Notes: generated by a model from the sequence alone, not told the origin. DNA of 64,000 bases from Bacillus sp. DNRA2 (GCF_012843265.1 NZ_JABAIT010000006.1:118876-182875), one strand, 5' to 3'. Counted from the stretch's first letter, positions 17,111 to 26,231 are shown. A program made the numbers and translations.

Positions 17111-17156
17111 TCTTCACCGCATTGGGGGACAGTCCCCCAATGCCTTAGTGCATTAA
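17111..17156. repeat. REP-like palindrome, right border of module B
   Basis: Copy CTTCACCGCATTG core CAATGCCTTAGTGCATTAAA, preceded by CTCCTTCATTT as in module A. It lies upstream of the DUF3951-like gene. Confidence 0.9.
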
Positions 17157-17339
17157 ATCATAACCAAATAATGTTTAAAGTCTAGTATTTAATATTTCAC
17201 TAAAAATACAAATCAAATTACTAATCTAGTATGTATGATAAAAATGAAAATGTAATTAATGATACTAAGTTACTCTCAAAAATAATTGCGTAAGTTTTTT
17301 ACCAAAAAGTACACAATTTACTTAAGTGAGGAATACAGC

Positions 17340-18356
17340 ATGAATAAACGCTTTTTGGCAAATTTTAAAAAATTCAAGCGTGTTTTAACAGTTTTTGTCT
17401 GGAAGATTACTCGAAAAATCTTGATTTTGATTGGAATAATTGCTCTGGTTACTTATTTTGCAGGGAAAGTAAATTGGGTACCCATGGAGAATTGGTTCAT
17501 TGAAAAGATTGCTCGTCATGAACCTGTTAGTCAGCAAAGTAATCTACCCTTGCAACAGGGAAGAGTAAGCATCGAAGATACAATAGAATATAAAAAAGAA
17601 AGATATCTAGTTTTTAAAACCAACATAAGAAACACTGTTCAATTGTTGGGTTCAAAAATTGGCTTTGACAGCGGTGCCCATAATACTCAGTTAACAAGTA
17701 TTGAAGGAGAAATCTCAAAGAAGAGCAAATACAAGGATTTACCTGTAAACGAATTAGAAGTTGATGAAAAACAGGTAACAGACCCAAAAATTGTTTTATC
17801 AGATTGGGATATTCTAAAAAAGAATATAAGTGACGGTTTTAAAGCGCTTGGAGAAACGATTGCTGTGAGAATTATGACAGAGGATGGTAAACCAATGATA
17901 GTAAAGGTAATAGATAACGAGCCTGTCGTCATTCCTTATGACTCTACGGACAATGTATTAAGGTGGGGAAAGGAAATATATGCTGCCTCATCAAAATACG
18001 GAATTGATCCAGCGATAATTGCAGCTATTATCGAACAAGAATCTGGTGGTAATCCAGATGCCAATAGCTCGGCTGGTGCCATCGGTTTGATGCAGTTAAT
18101 GCCAAAAACTGCAGAGGGATTAGGCATAAATCCTTACGACCCTGCCCAAAACATAGATGGTGGAACAAAATATATAGCCTTGCAGCTTAATCGTTTTGGG
18201 AGTTTAGAATTGGCATTGGCTGCCTATAATGCTGGTCCTGGAAATGTGCTCAATATGAGGTATTTGTATATTTCAGAAACACAAAATTATATTCGTAACG
18301 TACCGGCATTAGTTCATAAATATCAAAATAAATTGCAGCAGGACTTTGTAGACTAA
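17340..18356 (+). CDS. Membrane-anchored lytic transglycosylase (SLT domain)
   Basis: A 338-residue protein. The ATG at 17340 has GTGAGGA 7 nt upstream; an upstream in-frame TTG lacks such a site. The basic N-terminus is followed by one membrane helix (about residues 22-42), a 180-residue extracellular linker, then a C-terminal SLT domain: catalytic Glu in IIEQESGGNP, then SSAGAIGLMQLMPKTA and AAYNAGPGNV. It would cleave MurNAc-GlcNAc bonds, forming 1,6-anhydro ends, at the outer face of the membrane. It has no operon partners; a perfect terminator follows about 190 bp downstream. Confidence 0.9.
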   Translation: MNKRFLANFKKFKRVLTVFVWKITRKILILIGIIALVTYFAGKVNWVPMENWFIEKIARHEPVSQQSNLPLQQGRVSIEDTIEYKKERYLVFKTNIRNTVQLLGSKIGFDSGAHNTQLTSIEGEISKKSKYKDLPVNELEVDEKQVTDPKIVLSDWDILKKNISDGFKALGETIAVRIMTEDGKPMIVKVIDNEPVVIPYDSTDNVLRWGKEIYAASSKYGIDPAIIAAIIEQESGGNPDANSSAGAIGLMQLMPKTAEGLGINPYDPAQNIDGGTKYIALQLNRFGSLELALAAYNAGPGNVLNMRYLYISETQNYIRNVPALVHKYQNKLQQDFVD

Positions 18357-18547
18357 TTTCTACAATAAATTAAAAATTTTATTCAATTAAAATGGTCTTT
18401 AAAAGTTTTTTTAGCTTTAAAAATGACTAATATGAATAAATATTAAAAGGAAAATTACAATTGTTAACAAAAAATACAAAGCATACAGAGTGATTAGTGT
18501 GTTTTATATTGTAAAATAATTTCATTCCATCAAAGTTCTACCATTTG

Positions 18548-18577
18548 AGCCCACTAATATTAGTGGGCTTGTTTTTT
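18548..18577 (+). terminator. Intrinsic terminator of transglycosylase gene
   Basis: A perfect 22-bp palindrome (AGCCCACTAAT / ATTAGTGGGCT) followed by TGTTTTTTT. Confidence 0.85.
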
Positions 18578-18640
18578 TCGTAAAGTACAATACTTAAACG
18601 GAGTGGAACATGAATATAAACTTAAATTGTTATAAAGTTA

Positions 18641-21600
18641 TTACCCCAAACTCAACAAATCCTCAAGCTCCTGATCGCCAAGCTCCGTAATCCAGCTCTC
18701 ACTCTGAATAATCTGCTCATTCAACGACTGCTTCTTCTCGAGCATCGCATCAATCTTCTCCTCAAGTGTCCCCGTCGAAATCAATTTATGCACATGCACA
18801 AACCGGTCCTGCCCAATCCGGTACGCCCGGTCCGTCGCCTGATTCTCCACCGCCGGATTCCACCAACGGTCGTAATGAATCACATGATTCGCTGCCGTCA
18901 AATTCAAGCCCGTCCCGCCAGCCTTCAAACTCAGCAAGAACACCGGAAACTCCCGCTCCTGGAACCGCTCAATCATCACATCCCGCTGCTGCTTCGGCAC
19001 CGATCCATTCAAAAACGGCACCTCCACACCAAAGCGCGACCGCACCACCTTGCGAATCATCTCACCCATCTCAATATACTGGGTAAAAATCAAACAGCTC
19101 TCGCCGCCAGCAAGTACCGCATCAACCAACTCAACCAACTTCTCCAGCTTCGAAGACCGCTCCAATAAATGTGCTGGCCGCGGCTCTTTCAAATACAACG
19201 CCGGATGATTACACAGCTGCTTCAACCGCCCCAACATCTGCAAAATCAAGCCCTTCCGCTCAAAACCGCTTAAAGACTCAATCTCACTAAACGTATCCTT
19301 CACCAGCTGCTCATACAACGACGCCTGCTCCGCCGTTAACGGGCAATACTCCTTCTGCTCCAACTTATCCGGCAAATCGAGCGCCACATCCTCATCCTTC
19401 TTCGTCCGCCGCAACAAGAATGGCCGAATCAGCCCCTGCAGCCGCTCAACCGCATCCTTATCGCCATCCTTCTCAATTGGCGCCACAAACTGCTTCTGGA
19501 AGCGCGGCAAACTGCCCAAATACCCATGATTGATAAAATCAAAAATCGACCACAGCTCGCTCAACCGATTCTCCATCGGTGTACCTGTCAACGCAATATG
19601 ATGGCCACCGCGCAACTTCCGCACCGCCCGAGACTGCTTCGTCCCAGCGTTCTTAATATTCTGCGCCTCATCAATCGCAATCGTACTCCACGAAACGCTC
19701 TCAAACTCCGCAAAATCCAAATGCGTTAACCCATACGACGTCAAAACCAAATCACACCCGGCAACCTGCGCCCGAAACTCATCGCCCTTCAAACGCGAAG
19801 AACCATAATGCAAGTACACCCGCATCTCCGGCGCAAATCGCTCAATCTCCTTTTGCCAGTTCCCGAGCACCGATGTCGGACACACAATCAACGCCGGTCC
19901 GCTCGCGACCAACCCTTCTGATTTTACCAAAAGCAAATATGACAGAAGCTGCACCGTTTTCCCCAAGCCCATATCATCGGCCAAACAAGCCCCGAAACCG
20001 ACCCGCCGCAAAAACCACAGCCAGCTCATTCCGAGCTCCTGATACGGTCGCAACTCCCCGACAAAACCGCTCGGCACCGGTACCAGCGGAATCTCCTTCG
20101 TATCATTCAACTGCTGCACCAACTGCCGCCACTGCCGATTCAACTCAATCTGAATCTTCGCGAACGCCTTCGGATTCTCAAGCTCATCACCATGCGCATC
20201 ATCCGTATCCGAAAGCAGCTCCTGCTCCAGCAAATCGCGCACATGAAGTCCTTCTTTATCAGCCTTCTTCATCAAATCCTGAATCTGCCGGATAAACTGC
20301 GGATCAAGCTTAATCCAACGCCCGCGCACAAACACCAAGCGCCGCTTCTCATCAACCATCTGTTGAAACTCCGCCTCCGACAACTCCACACCATTCATCG
20401 AAAACCGCCAATCATAATCAAGCAAAGCCGACAGCCCCACAAACGACTGGCCCCGACTCGACGCACCCTTCACCCGCGCCTTCACCTTCAAATTCGCGGT
20501 CTTCATCGCCTGCCACCAAGCAGGGAGGAGGATCTCCACACCAAGTGCCACCAACGTCTCACTCGCCTCAGTCAAAAACTCCCAAGCCTCAAACTCCGTC
20601 AGCACCGTCGTCAACCGGCCCTTCTTACCCTCAAGCCACGGAAATAGCCCGATCAAGCGTCGCTCATCAACTTCAACTCTGTCCACAAACGGCAACCACT
20701 CACGCGGCACCGCACCACCCTCAATATCACATACCGAAAACAACGCCAAAGCATCCTCGCCCGTCTTCCCGCGCAAAAACACACTCAAACTCCAAGACTC
20801 ATGCGCCTCAGCCGGCTCCTCAAGCTGCAGCCCCACCGTAAACGGCGTTGGATCCTCGCGCAGACCAATCCATTGGCGCCAACTCTCCTCATCGAAATAA
20901 TGCGCAAGCGCCCGCGCCGAAATCCCCAACTCCCGCAAATGCGCCAATCTCTCACCAAACATCTGCTTCATCTCAGCATCCTGCTCTAAATACGCATCCA
21001 GCGCTTGATTATACCAATCCTTGATAAAATCAAGCAGGGGCCGCTCGACTTCCAGCCTTCCGTCTTTCACAAAATCCGTATCCGCCCCCGAAGCCCCAGC
21101 GCCACTAACTTTCACACCAGGAACTCCAGAAAGCGCCACGCCCTCTGGAACACCGCCCGCAGCTTTCGATTCCACAAAACCCCCGGCAACGCCCAGGCCA
21201 TCCGCGCCATCCACACCGACCTCATCATCCTCAACCACAAAAACCGCGCCGTCACGCACTACCAGCTTCTGCTCCCAAAACCCCGGACCAAACTCGCTCA
21301 ACACACGTTCCGGCACCGCCCAGCGAAACTCCTCACTCGACTCCCACGCCGCAAAATCCGGCAGCCAATCATGCTCAACGACCGCATCATACAACGCCGA
21401 ACCCGCCGCCAAGCCAACCTGCGACAAATCATCCCAGTCCCACTCAATAAACCGATTGAACGGCTCAGAACTAAACAGCGTCACCAGCTCCCAGCCATTG
21501 ACCAGAACACCCTCAGCGCCTCCAATCGCAGAAACCTCCAACATCGTCCCATACACACTCTCCCGATGATGGAAAAACAACAAATGCTTCCACGCAGCAA

Positions 21601-21709
21601 CCGGAACCACCTCGCCATCCTCATCAACAGCCTTCACAAAAAAACGCCGGCGATCGTCAGCGCCATCAAAAGGGAAAAGCTGAACCTTCATATACCTCGA
21701 CCTAAGCAA
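18641..21709 (-). CDS. ywqA: SNF2 family helicase, YwqA type
   Basis: A 1022-residue SWI2/SNF2 ATPase. The N-terminal half carries the bacterial SNF2-associated region with an acidic/Gly-rich linker near residues 150-215. Helicase motifs follow: Walker A DDMGLGKT (about 575-585), DEAQ box AIDEAQNIKN (about 676), TGTPMENRLSELWSIFDF, and motifs V/VI LKAGGTGLNLTAANHVIHYDRWWNP and QATDRAYRIGQ (about 940-970). It probably translocates on duplex DNA and remodels protein-DNA complexes. The first codon taken is a TTG with AGGGGG about 9 nt upstream; the ATG at 21691 is an alternative. The SWIM gene ywqB lies just upstream on the same strand, as in B. subtilis. Coding is C-rich on the plus strand, giving many long false antisense frames. 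Confidence 0.92.
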   Translation of the reverse strand: MLRSRYMKVQLFPFDGADDRRRFFVKAVDEDGEVVPVAAWKHLLFFHHRESVYGTMLEVSAIGGAEGVLVNGWELVTLFSSEPFNRFIEWDWDDLSQVGLAAGSALYDAVVEHDWLPDFAAWESSEEFRWAVPERVLSEFGPGFWEQKLVVRDGAVFVVEDDEVGVDGADGLGVAGGFVESKAAGGVPEGVALSGVPGVKVSGAGASGADTDFVKDGRLEVERPLLDFIKDWYNQALDAYLEQDAEMKQMFGERLAHLRELGISARALAHYFDEESWRQWIGLREDPTPFTVGLQLEEPAEAHESWSLSVFLRGKTGEDALALFSVCDIEGGAVPREWLPFVDRVEVDERRLIGLFPWLEGKKGRLTTVLTEFEAWEFLTEASETLVALGVEILLPAWWQAMKTANLKVKARVKGASSRGQSFVGLSALLDYDWRFSMNGVELSEAEFQQMVDEKRRLVFVRGRWIKLDPQFIRQIQDLMKKADKEGLHVRDLLEQELLSDTDDAHGDELENPKAFAKIQIELNRQWRQLVQQLNDTKEIPLVPVPSGFVGELRPYQELGMSWLWFLRRVGFGACLADDMGLGKTVQLLSYLLLVKSEGLVASGPALIVCPTSVLGNWQKEIERFAPEMRVYLHYGSSRLKGDEFRAQVAGCDLVLTSYGLTHLDFAEFESVSWSTIAIDEAQNIKNAGTKQSRAVRKLRGGHHIALTGTPMENRLSELWSIFDFINHGYLGSLPRFQKQFVAPIEKDGDKDAVERLQGLIRPFLLRRTKKDEDVALDLPDKLEQKEYCPLTAEQASLYEQLVKDTFSEIESLSGFERKGLILQMLGRLKQLCNHPALYLKEPRPAHLLERSSKLEKLVELVDAVLAGGESCLIFTQYIEMGEMIRKVVRSRFGVEVPFLNGSVPKQQRDVMIERFQEREFPVFLLSLKAGGTGLNLTAANHVIHYDRWWNPAVENQATDRAYRIGQDRFVHVHKLISTGTLEEKIDAMLEKKQSLNEQIIQSESWITELGDQELEDLLSLG

Positions 21710-21732
21710 AAACCAACACCCCCTACCAAATC

Positions 21733-21806
21733 ACCGCACCACCGCACCGGGGGACAGTCCCCCGTCACTTCACCGCATCACCGCGCTGAGAGACAGTCCT
21801 CCAAGC
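21733..21806. repeat. One intact and one decayed REP-like palindrome
   Basis: An intact copy with CACCGCACCG then core at 21748-21764 is followed by a mutated copy (GAGAGACAGTCCTCC). They sit between ywqB and ywqA. The decayed copy shows that the core is not strictly maintained. Confidence 0.8.
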
Positions 21807-21826
21807 CCAATCTTGCGCCACTCGAC

Positions 21827-23455
21827 CTAAGCGTTAATCAACTTTCCTCGCACACATTCCTCCTGAAACGCCCGCAAACGCCGCGTCTGCACCTGCAACA
21901 ACCCAAAAAATCGCTCCCACTCATCCAACCGGTCCAACTTCTTATAAAACGTCCGCACCTTCTTCAACAACCGCACCGCCGCCCGATAACCAACCCGATT
22001 CTTCAAATCAATCTGACTCTGAATCGCCTGGTGATAAAGAGGGAGGAGAGCATCAGGCTCACGCTTGGCTATCTCCTTCAACCGCTCACTATCCAAATAC
22101 GAAAGCTCCAGCCCAATCATCGCCTGCAGCTCAGCCCACTTTCGATAAGCACCTTCCTTATATAAAAACGAATCATACACCCGATAACTATAAGGCAAAC
22201 AAACCACCATCGTCCGCTCCAGCAAATCGCCCCGGCCCGCCGCCTCACAATACGGATAAATCAAATCCAACGCCATCCCCGTGAAATCCGTCCCCGCCTC
22301 ATAATCAGCCAACATCTGCAAATACTCATACAAACGGCCCACGAACAACTCCACATACGGCGCAACCCGCTTCCAATCCTTCTCCGCATTCAACGCCTCC
22401 AACCAAAACAACAAATACGGCATCACCCGCACCGACAACTCGCCCAGCGCCTCAAGCGCCTGCTCATCATTCCGCGCCAACACCTGCTGATGCACCAACG
22501 CAATATTCAACGCCAAATCATCCTCAGCCTGCTCAAACGCCTGATACAACCACTGCCGCTCCTCATTGCGCCAATCCGCCTTCTTCAACAACCCGCTCCA
22601 CAGCAATCGGTACAAGTGAATCCCCTCATACTCAACCACCTTATTCACAAACAACAAATCGCGCGCAACATCCTTCATCCTCACAATAAAATCATCAAAC
22701 GCAAACGGCATCGACGACACCGCAAGCCGCGCCATCGCCTTCTCCGCGTCCTCCATCAACGTATGAAACAAATGACGATAATACCGATCCACCATATAAG
22801 CCGTATGCCCGTACTCCCGGCTCAACTCACCCAAAAGCAAAAACGACTGCACCCCGGCCACCAACTCATACAAATACCGCCACTCCTGCTCAACCGGCGA
22901 ATCCGCCCGCACCCGGCGCCAATAAACCGCAAACAAATCACTCACCACATACGGATTCGGCTTACCCTGCCCATACATAATCGACTCAAAATTCCGCGTA
23001 AAACTCGCCATCCACGCATCAAAATCCGCCTCAGGCCGTTTATTCGACCTCAACAAATCTCGCGCCGTCTTCAACCCCGAAAGCACCACCGCACTTTTCT
23101 CCACATTCGGCTGCCGAAACTCCTCAACCCACTGCGCCACACTTCCAGCAGCAAGCTCCAAGCTTTTGAAAAATACTGCTAAGCTGTGCCGACAAAACGA
23201 CTCAGAAGGGCACGAACACGAACTCCCCGCTAAATCATCCAAATTCAGTCGCACCGAGACCGGCGTCACATCCTGCACCGTAGCAGTCGCCTGATCTCCA
23301 TCAAACCGTAGCTGGTGGACCAAGCCTTGCCGAAAAATCATCAATCCCTTTTGCACAAGCTTCACATGCTCTGCGACCTCCGGTCGCAACAGCCCCTTCA
23401 AATCCCGCGCCGCCTGATCCAACATCTCCGCTGTATACTCATTAATGGTCGCCAC
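21827..23455 (-). CDS. ywqB: SWIM zinc finger protein, YwqB type
   Basis: A 542-residue protein with a SWIM zinc finger at about residues 75-92 (SCSCPSESFCRHSLAVF, pattern CxCx-n-CxH) and a long helical C-terminus. SWIM proteins pair with SNF2 helicases in bacteria, and this pair corresponds to ywqB-ywqA; the SWIM part may recognise DNA or the helicase. The GTG at 23455 is preferred, with AAGGGG 9 nt upstream; a TTG three codons earlier is too close to that site. A GAAACAGG/CCTGTTTC hairpin lies directly upstream of the ribosome-binding site and could influence translation. Confidence 0.85.
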   Translation of the reverse strand: MATINEYTAEMLDQAARDLKGLLRPEVAEHVKLVQKGLMIFRQGLVHQLRFDGDQATATVQDVTPVSVRLNLDDLAGSSCSCPSESFCRHSLAVFFKSLELAAGSVAQWVEEFRQPNVEKSAVVLSGLKTARDLLRSNKRPEADFDAWMASFTRNFESIMYGQGKPNPYVVSDLFAVYWRRVRADSPVEQEWRYLYELVAGVQSFLLLGELSREYGHTAYMVDRYYRHLFHTLMEDAEKAMARLAVSSMPFAFDDFIVRMKDVARDLLFVNKVVEYEGIHLYRLLWSGLLKKADWRNEERQWLYQAFEQAEDDLALNIALVHQQVLARNDEQALEALGELSVRVMPYLLFWLEALNAEKDWKRVAPYVELFVGRLYEYLQMLADYEAGTDFTGMALDLIYPYCEAAGRGDLLERTMVVCLPYSYRVYDSFLYKEGAYRKWAELQAMIGLELSYLDSERLKEIAKREPDALLPLYHQAIQSQIDLKNRVGYRAAVRLLKKVRTFYKKLDRLDEWERFFGLLQVQTRRLRAFQEECVRGKLINA

Positions 23456-23472
23456 AACAACCAACCCCTTCA

Positions 23473-23499
23473 GAAACAGGGGGACGGTTCTCCTGTTTC
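23473..23499. repeat. Different palindromic repeat (GAAACAGG type)
   Basis: GAAACAGG (23473-23480) and CCTGTTTC (23492-23499) enclose GGGACGGTTCT. It is similar in style to, but distinct from, the GGGGGACAGTCCCCC family; repeats with GGGACGGTTCTC cores are common in Firmicutes. It is placed immediately before the ywqB ribosome-binding site. Confidence 0.7.
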
Positions 23500-23846
23500 C
23501 CTAAAATCTTCCACACGGACAACCAACCCCTCTAAAAAATCCATAATATCTAATTATACCAAATTCTCCCCACAAAACCGAGGCACCCGCCAAGCTTTCA
23601 ATCGATCACAGAAAAAAATAGCGGGGGAGAAGTTGCCATTGACTACCTAATTTTCAGAGTACGACCAAAAATAGGTCTCCAATGAGGCCTATTGAGTACA
23701 TAATTTTCTATGACCGCAAATATTAAGGCGTCAATCGTAAACATCATTAATTATTCAACCCCAAGCTAACACTCAGAAGCTCTCTAAATTACCTTTTTTC
23801 GGTTTAGGCTCAACCACGCACACAATAAATCGCAAACAAAACCCAA
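23500..23846. other. Intergenic gap with one strong hairpin
   Basis: No gene seen. AATAGGTCTC-CAAT-GAGGCCTATT at about 23670-23693 is a near-perfect stem followed, on the minus strand, by TTTTT; it could be a secondary terminator for the membrane gene at 23903. Otherwise AT-rich without recognisable sites, apart from promoter space for ywqB near 23510-23570. Confidence 0.4.
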
Positions 23847-23880
23847 CAAAAAAACCGCCAGGACTAACCTCCCAGCGGCC
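23847..23880 (-). terminator. Intrinsic terminator of membrane protein gene
   Basis: On the minus strand CCGCTGGGA / TCCTGGCGG (two wobble pairs) is followed by seven T residues, 22 bp after the stop codon at 23903. Confidence 0.8.
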
Positions 23881-23902
23881 TCAAACACTATATCAATCCT
23901 AA

Positions 23903-24214
23903 TCACTTATTATAAACATACAACTCTTCATCTTCATTTCGCTTATATCGAAACACTAGCGCAAACACAAAAATTGCCGCCGTCAACACCCACGTGAACA
24001 AAAACGCCATCCCGAGCCCCTCATTCGCACTATGCGTCGGGTTTGATAATTCTCCACTCACCGAGGACAAAACCGGATAGGCCATACCAATATATGCTAT
24101 AACAAATAACGCAACCTTACTGCGAGACTTCCGCTCAACCTTCGTATACACCAACAAAGTACTAAAGAAGAGCAAGAGCAACGATAATACCGCAACCACT
24201 AATATAATCTGCAA
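23903..24214 (-). CDS. Small membrane protein, unknown function
   Basis: A 103-residue protein with three hydrophobic segments (about 2-24, 34-52, 68-90) and a charged C-terminus (RYKRNEDEELYVYNK). It starts at a TTG with GGGAG about 8 nt upstream and is followed by a clear terminator. No family was recognised; it looks like a genuine single-gene transcription unit. Nothing in the neighbourhood points to a role. Confidence 0.65.
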   Translation of the reverse strand: MQIILVVAVLSLLLLFFSTLLVYTKVERKSRSKVALFVIAYIGMAYPVLSSVSGELSNPTHSANEGLGMAFLFTWVLTAAIFVFALVFRYKRNEDEELYVYNK

Positions 24215-24525
24215 ACCAGTCTCTCCCTTCCTTTACATGCTGCTTTACTATTTCGAGAAAACGAAAAGAAAATCCTCCTAAAAATTTAGAATTTTATAAA
24301 TTTAATAAAAATCGCCAAAAACCCGCAAAAACCCCAGAAAAATGCCGAAAAATCACCATCTCTATTAAAATAAAAACCTTCGAACCCTTGAAATATCATT
24401 ATTACTAAAAAATAAATCTGTAAAATCTCGTCGAAAAAAATTGGGGGAAGAGGGGACAAGCCGCGACCCAAAAACAAGGCTCCGTCATAATTCAAAGTTG
24501 GTTTTCCTGTAGGTATGAGGATTCA
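24215..24525. other. Intergenic gap, no gene seen
   Basis: A run rich in AAAAATC/CCAAAAACC words. An open frame on the minus strand (24286-24495) has no ribosome-binding site and low-complexity Phe-rich content, so it is not annotated. Promoter space for the gene ending at 24214. Confidence 0.4.
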
Positions 24526-24710
24526 TAAACGGAGAAATTCCGTTTAATCGAAAAAGAGGAAGCCTAAATTGCCAAAATAAGCGGAGAAATTCCGACTAAC
24601 TGCTCTAAATAGGACAAAATTCAAAGATTTCAATCAAATAGACGGAAAACCTCCGCTTATTTTCAAGGAAATATGGGTATTTCCCGATTTAAGCGGAATT
24701 TTTCCGTCTA
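24526..24710. repeat. Four CGGAGAAATTCCG-type hairpin repeats
   Basis: Copies at 24526-24546 (TAAACGGA-GAAAT-TCCGTTTA, perfect), about 24578-24597, about 24640-24659 (opposite orientation) and about 24690-24710, spaced 50-60 bp apart. Each is a short inverted repeat with CGGA/TCCG arms. A separate repeat family from the GGGGGACAGTCCCCC palindromes. Confidence 0.75.
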
Positions 24711-24747
24711 AATCATCATTCGATTCAGCTATCTCAGAGCCAAACAC

Positions 24748-24783
24748 AAAAAAATACCCGCCCCCACAAAGGAGACAGGTATC
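24748..24783 (-). terminator. Intrinsic terminator of YiaA/B-like gene
   Basis: On the minus strand ATACCTGTCTCC pairs with GGGGGCGGGTAT (some wobble) and is followed by TTTTTT, 12 bp after the stop at 24796. Confidence 0.8.
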
Positions 24784-24795
24784 TCTAGCAAACTA

Positions 24796-25266
24796 CTATT
24801 CTCTTTCTCTAGCCTGCTGCGTATCGCGAATATTCTTTTGCACGGTGATCGCCGCAAACAAACTAAGCACAAACGCCATCCCGTAAAAGCCCTTTTCACT
24901 CAACACAATACTTCCGGCGTTGTACAACCCAATCGCCATCAACGAAATCGACACAACCAGCGCAAACCAGCTAATCCCATAATAAATCGCTGTCACCGGA
25001 ATGCCCTCTTCCTTATCCCGAACCGCCTTTTGCAACGATACCGACGCATAAAGCCCGAACACCAAAACCGCAAAATAGTAACCTTTTTCGTTTAACTGCA
25101 TCGTCGCATTAAACAAACCGATGAGATACGCGGCAACCCCAACCATCAACGCCGCCCATGACGCCCCTTTAAACGCCGCCGTCGGTTCGCCTTGCTTTCG
25201 CTCAACCTTCCGTCTCGGCTCGGTTTGCTTGTCTTTATCAAAGAAACCCCCATTATCATTGGCCAT
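24796..25266 (-). CDS. YiaA/YiaB two-helix repeat membrane protein
   Basis: A 156-residue protein with a charged N-terminal 45 residues, then two copies of a two-helix unit. The first is [21 protein letters not shown] with [19 protein letters not shown]; the second is [21 protein letters not shown] with [19 protein letters not shown]. This is the YiaA/YiaB helix-pair architecture (PF05360); function unknown. The ATG at 25266 is preferred over an upstream frame extension of 16 residues because the sequence [13 protein letters not shown] looks like a natural start and AGGGGCG lies upstream; spacing is about 11 nt. Confidence 0.78.
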   Translation of the reverse strand: MANDNGGFFDKDKQTEPRRKVERKQGEPTAAFKGASWAALMVGVAAYLIGLFNATMQLNEKGYYFAVLVFGLYASVSLQKAVRDKEEGIPVTAIYYGISWFALVVSISLMAIGLYNAGSIVLSEKGFYGMAFVLSLFAAITVQKNIRDTQQARERE

Positions 25267-25474
25267 CGAAAACTTCGCCCCTATCTTTTTTTTATAAAAA
25301 TAAAGATAGACCACAGCTGAAACCCAGTGATGCTCTACCTATAACTTATTATATAAAATTTTCCAACAAATAATAGCTATTTTCAACATAATTCCAATCG
25401 TGGTTTTTGAAAATGGCATCGTTGTGAAAGAGGGATATACCTCAAAAAATAGGAGTATCAAAACTTAGCTCTGT

Positions 25475-25493
25475 GTATATACTATGTATATAC
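25475..25493 (+). promoter_or_regulatory. Tandem GTATATAC palindromes before mazE-like gene
   Basis: Two identical GTATATAC palindromes (25475-25482 and 25486-25493) lie 11 bp centre to centre, one helical turn, 22 bp upstream of the antitoxin start. This is a good candidate for the autoregulatory operator bound by the AbrB-type antitoxin or the toxin-antitoxin complex. Confidence 0.5.
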
Positions 25494-25515
25494 TTGTGTG
25501 GTTGGGGGTGATATA

Positions 25516-25824
25516 ATGGGCTCAAAGAAGGATTTTGAATCCCAAAAAAACAACGGTAAAGGGGTTGACTATGTGTCTACAGTCATTGCTCAAAAATGGG
25601 GGAACAGTCTCGGAATCCGAATCCCTAAAGAGGCAGCTGAGAGAATAGGTATCGACCAAGGTTCTGAAATGGAATTAAATGTGATTGGAAAAGAAGGTAT
25701 CATCACATTAAAACCAAAACGAGCACGGAAGAAATACACACTGGATGAACTAATAGCCCAGATAACTCCAGATAATCGTCACCAGGAAATTGATTTAGGG
25801 ACAGAAGGACGTGAGCTAATTTAA
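25516..25824 (+). CDS. mazE: MazE-like antitoxin (SpoVT-AbrB domain)
   Basis: A 102-residue protein. The swapped-hairpin AbrB domain spans about residues 20-62 (VIAQKWGNSLGIRIPKEAAERIGI then LKPKRARKKYTL), and the C-terminal tail (DELIAQITPDNRHQEIDLG) is the region that wraps the toxin in MazE. The ATG at 25516 has GGGGGTG about 6 nt upstream. Residues 1-19 form a polar extension not usual for MazE. Its stop overlaps the toxin start (TAATGG), ensuring coupled synthesis. Role: neutralise MazF and repress the operon. Confidence 0.88.
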   Translation: MGSKKDFESQKNNGKGVDYVSTVIAQKWGNSLGIRIPKEAAERIGIDQGSEMELNVIGKEGIITLKPKRARKKYTLDELIAQITPDNRHQEIDLGTEGRELI

Positions 25825-26198
25825 TGGCAAACGTACCAGAGCGAGGCGATTTAATTGTCCTAAACTTCAATCCGCAAGCAGGACATGAGCAGGCAGGGAG
25901 AAGGACTGCAATCGTTTTATCACCTAAAAAATTTAATCAAGCAACAGGATTTGTAGCCGTCTGCCCAATAACCAATCAAAAGAAGGGGTATCCCTTTGAA
26001 GTGAACTTACCAGAAGGAGGAATCCCCCTTGGTGACGGTGGTTTCCCAATAACGGGCGTAGTGTTAGCTGACCAAGTAAAATCGTTAGATTGGACAGCTC
26101 GTAACTTAAAAGTTTTAAAAAAATATGATTCATCAGATTCATTTATTGATGAAATCATTGATGAGTGTTTAGCGAAAATAGCAACATACCTAACGTAA
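25824..26198 (+). CDS. mazF: MazF/PemK endoribonuclease toxin
   Basis: A 124-residue PemK-fold toxin that cleaves mRNA at short sequence motifs. Family landmarks: ERGDLIVLNFNPQAGHEQAGRRTAIVLSPK at the N-terminus (basic RR in the loop), CPITNQKKGYPFEV, and VLADQVKSLDWTARN. It resembles the ChpB/MazF branch of Gram-negative type more than the housekeeping Bacillus NdoA (EndoA), suggesting an acquired accessory module. It is co-expressed with the overlapping antitoxin and followed by a terminator. Confidence 0.9.
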   Translation: MANVPERGDLIVLNFNPQAGHEQAGRRTAIVLSPKKFNQATGFVAVCPITNQKKGYPFEVNLPEGGIPLGDGGFPITGVVLADQVKSLDWTARNLKVLKKYDSSDSFIDEIIDECLAKIATYLT

Positions 26199-26231
26199 CC
26201 TTTCTTAGATAAGAATAGGTTATTTTTTTAT
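26198..26231 (+). terminator. Intrinsic terminator of mazEF
   Basis: AACCTTTCTT-AGAT-AAGAATAGGTT with one bulge, followed by ATTTTTTT, starting at the toxin stop codon. Confidence 0.85.

Noticed and set aside
20192..23182. Several long plus-strand frames (up to 386 codons) opposite ywqA and ywqB
   Set aside because: They are antisense shadows produced by C-rich codon use; their proteins are Arg/His/Pro-rich without any family motif.
24286..24495. Minus-strand frame of 69 codons, Phe-rich
   Set aside because: No ribosome-binding site, low complexity, in a repeat-rich gap.
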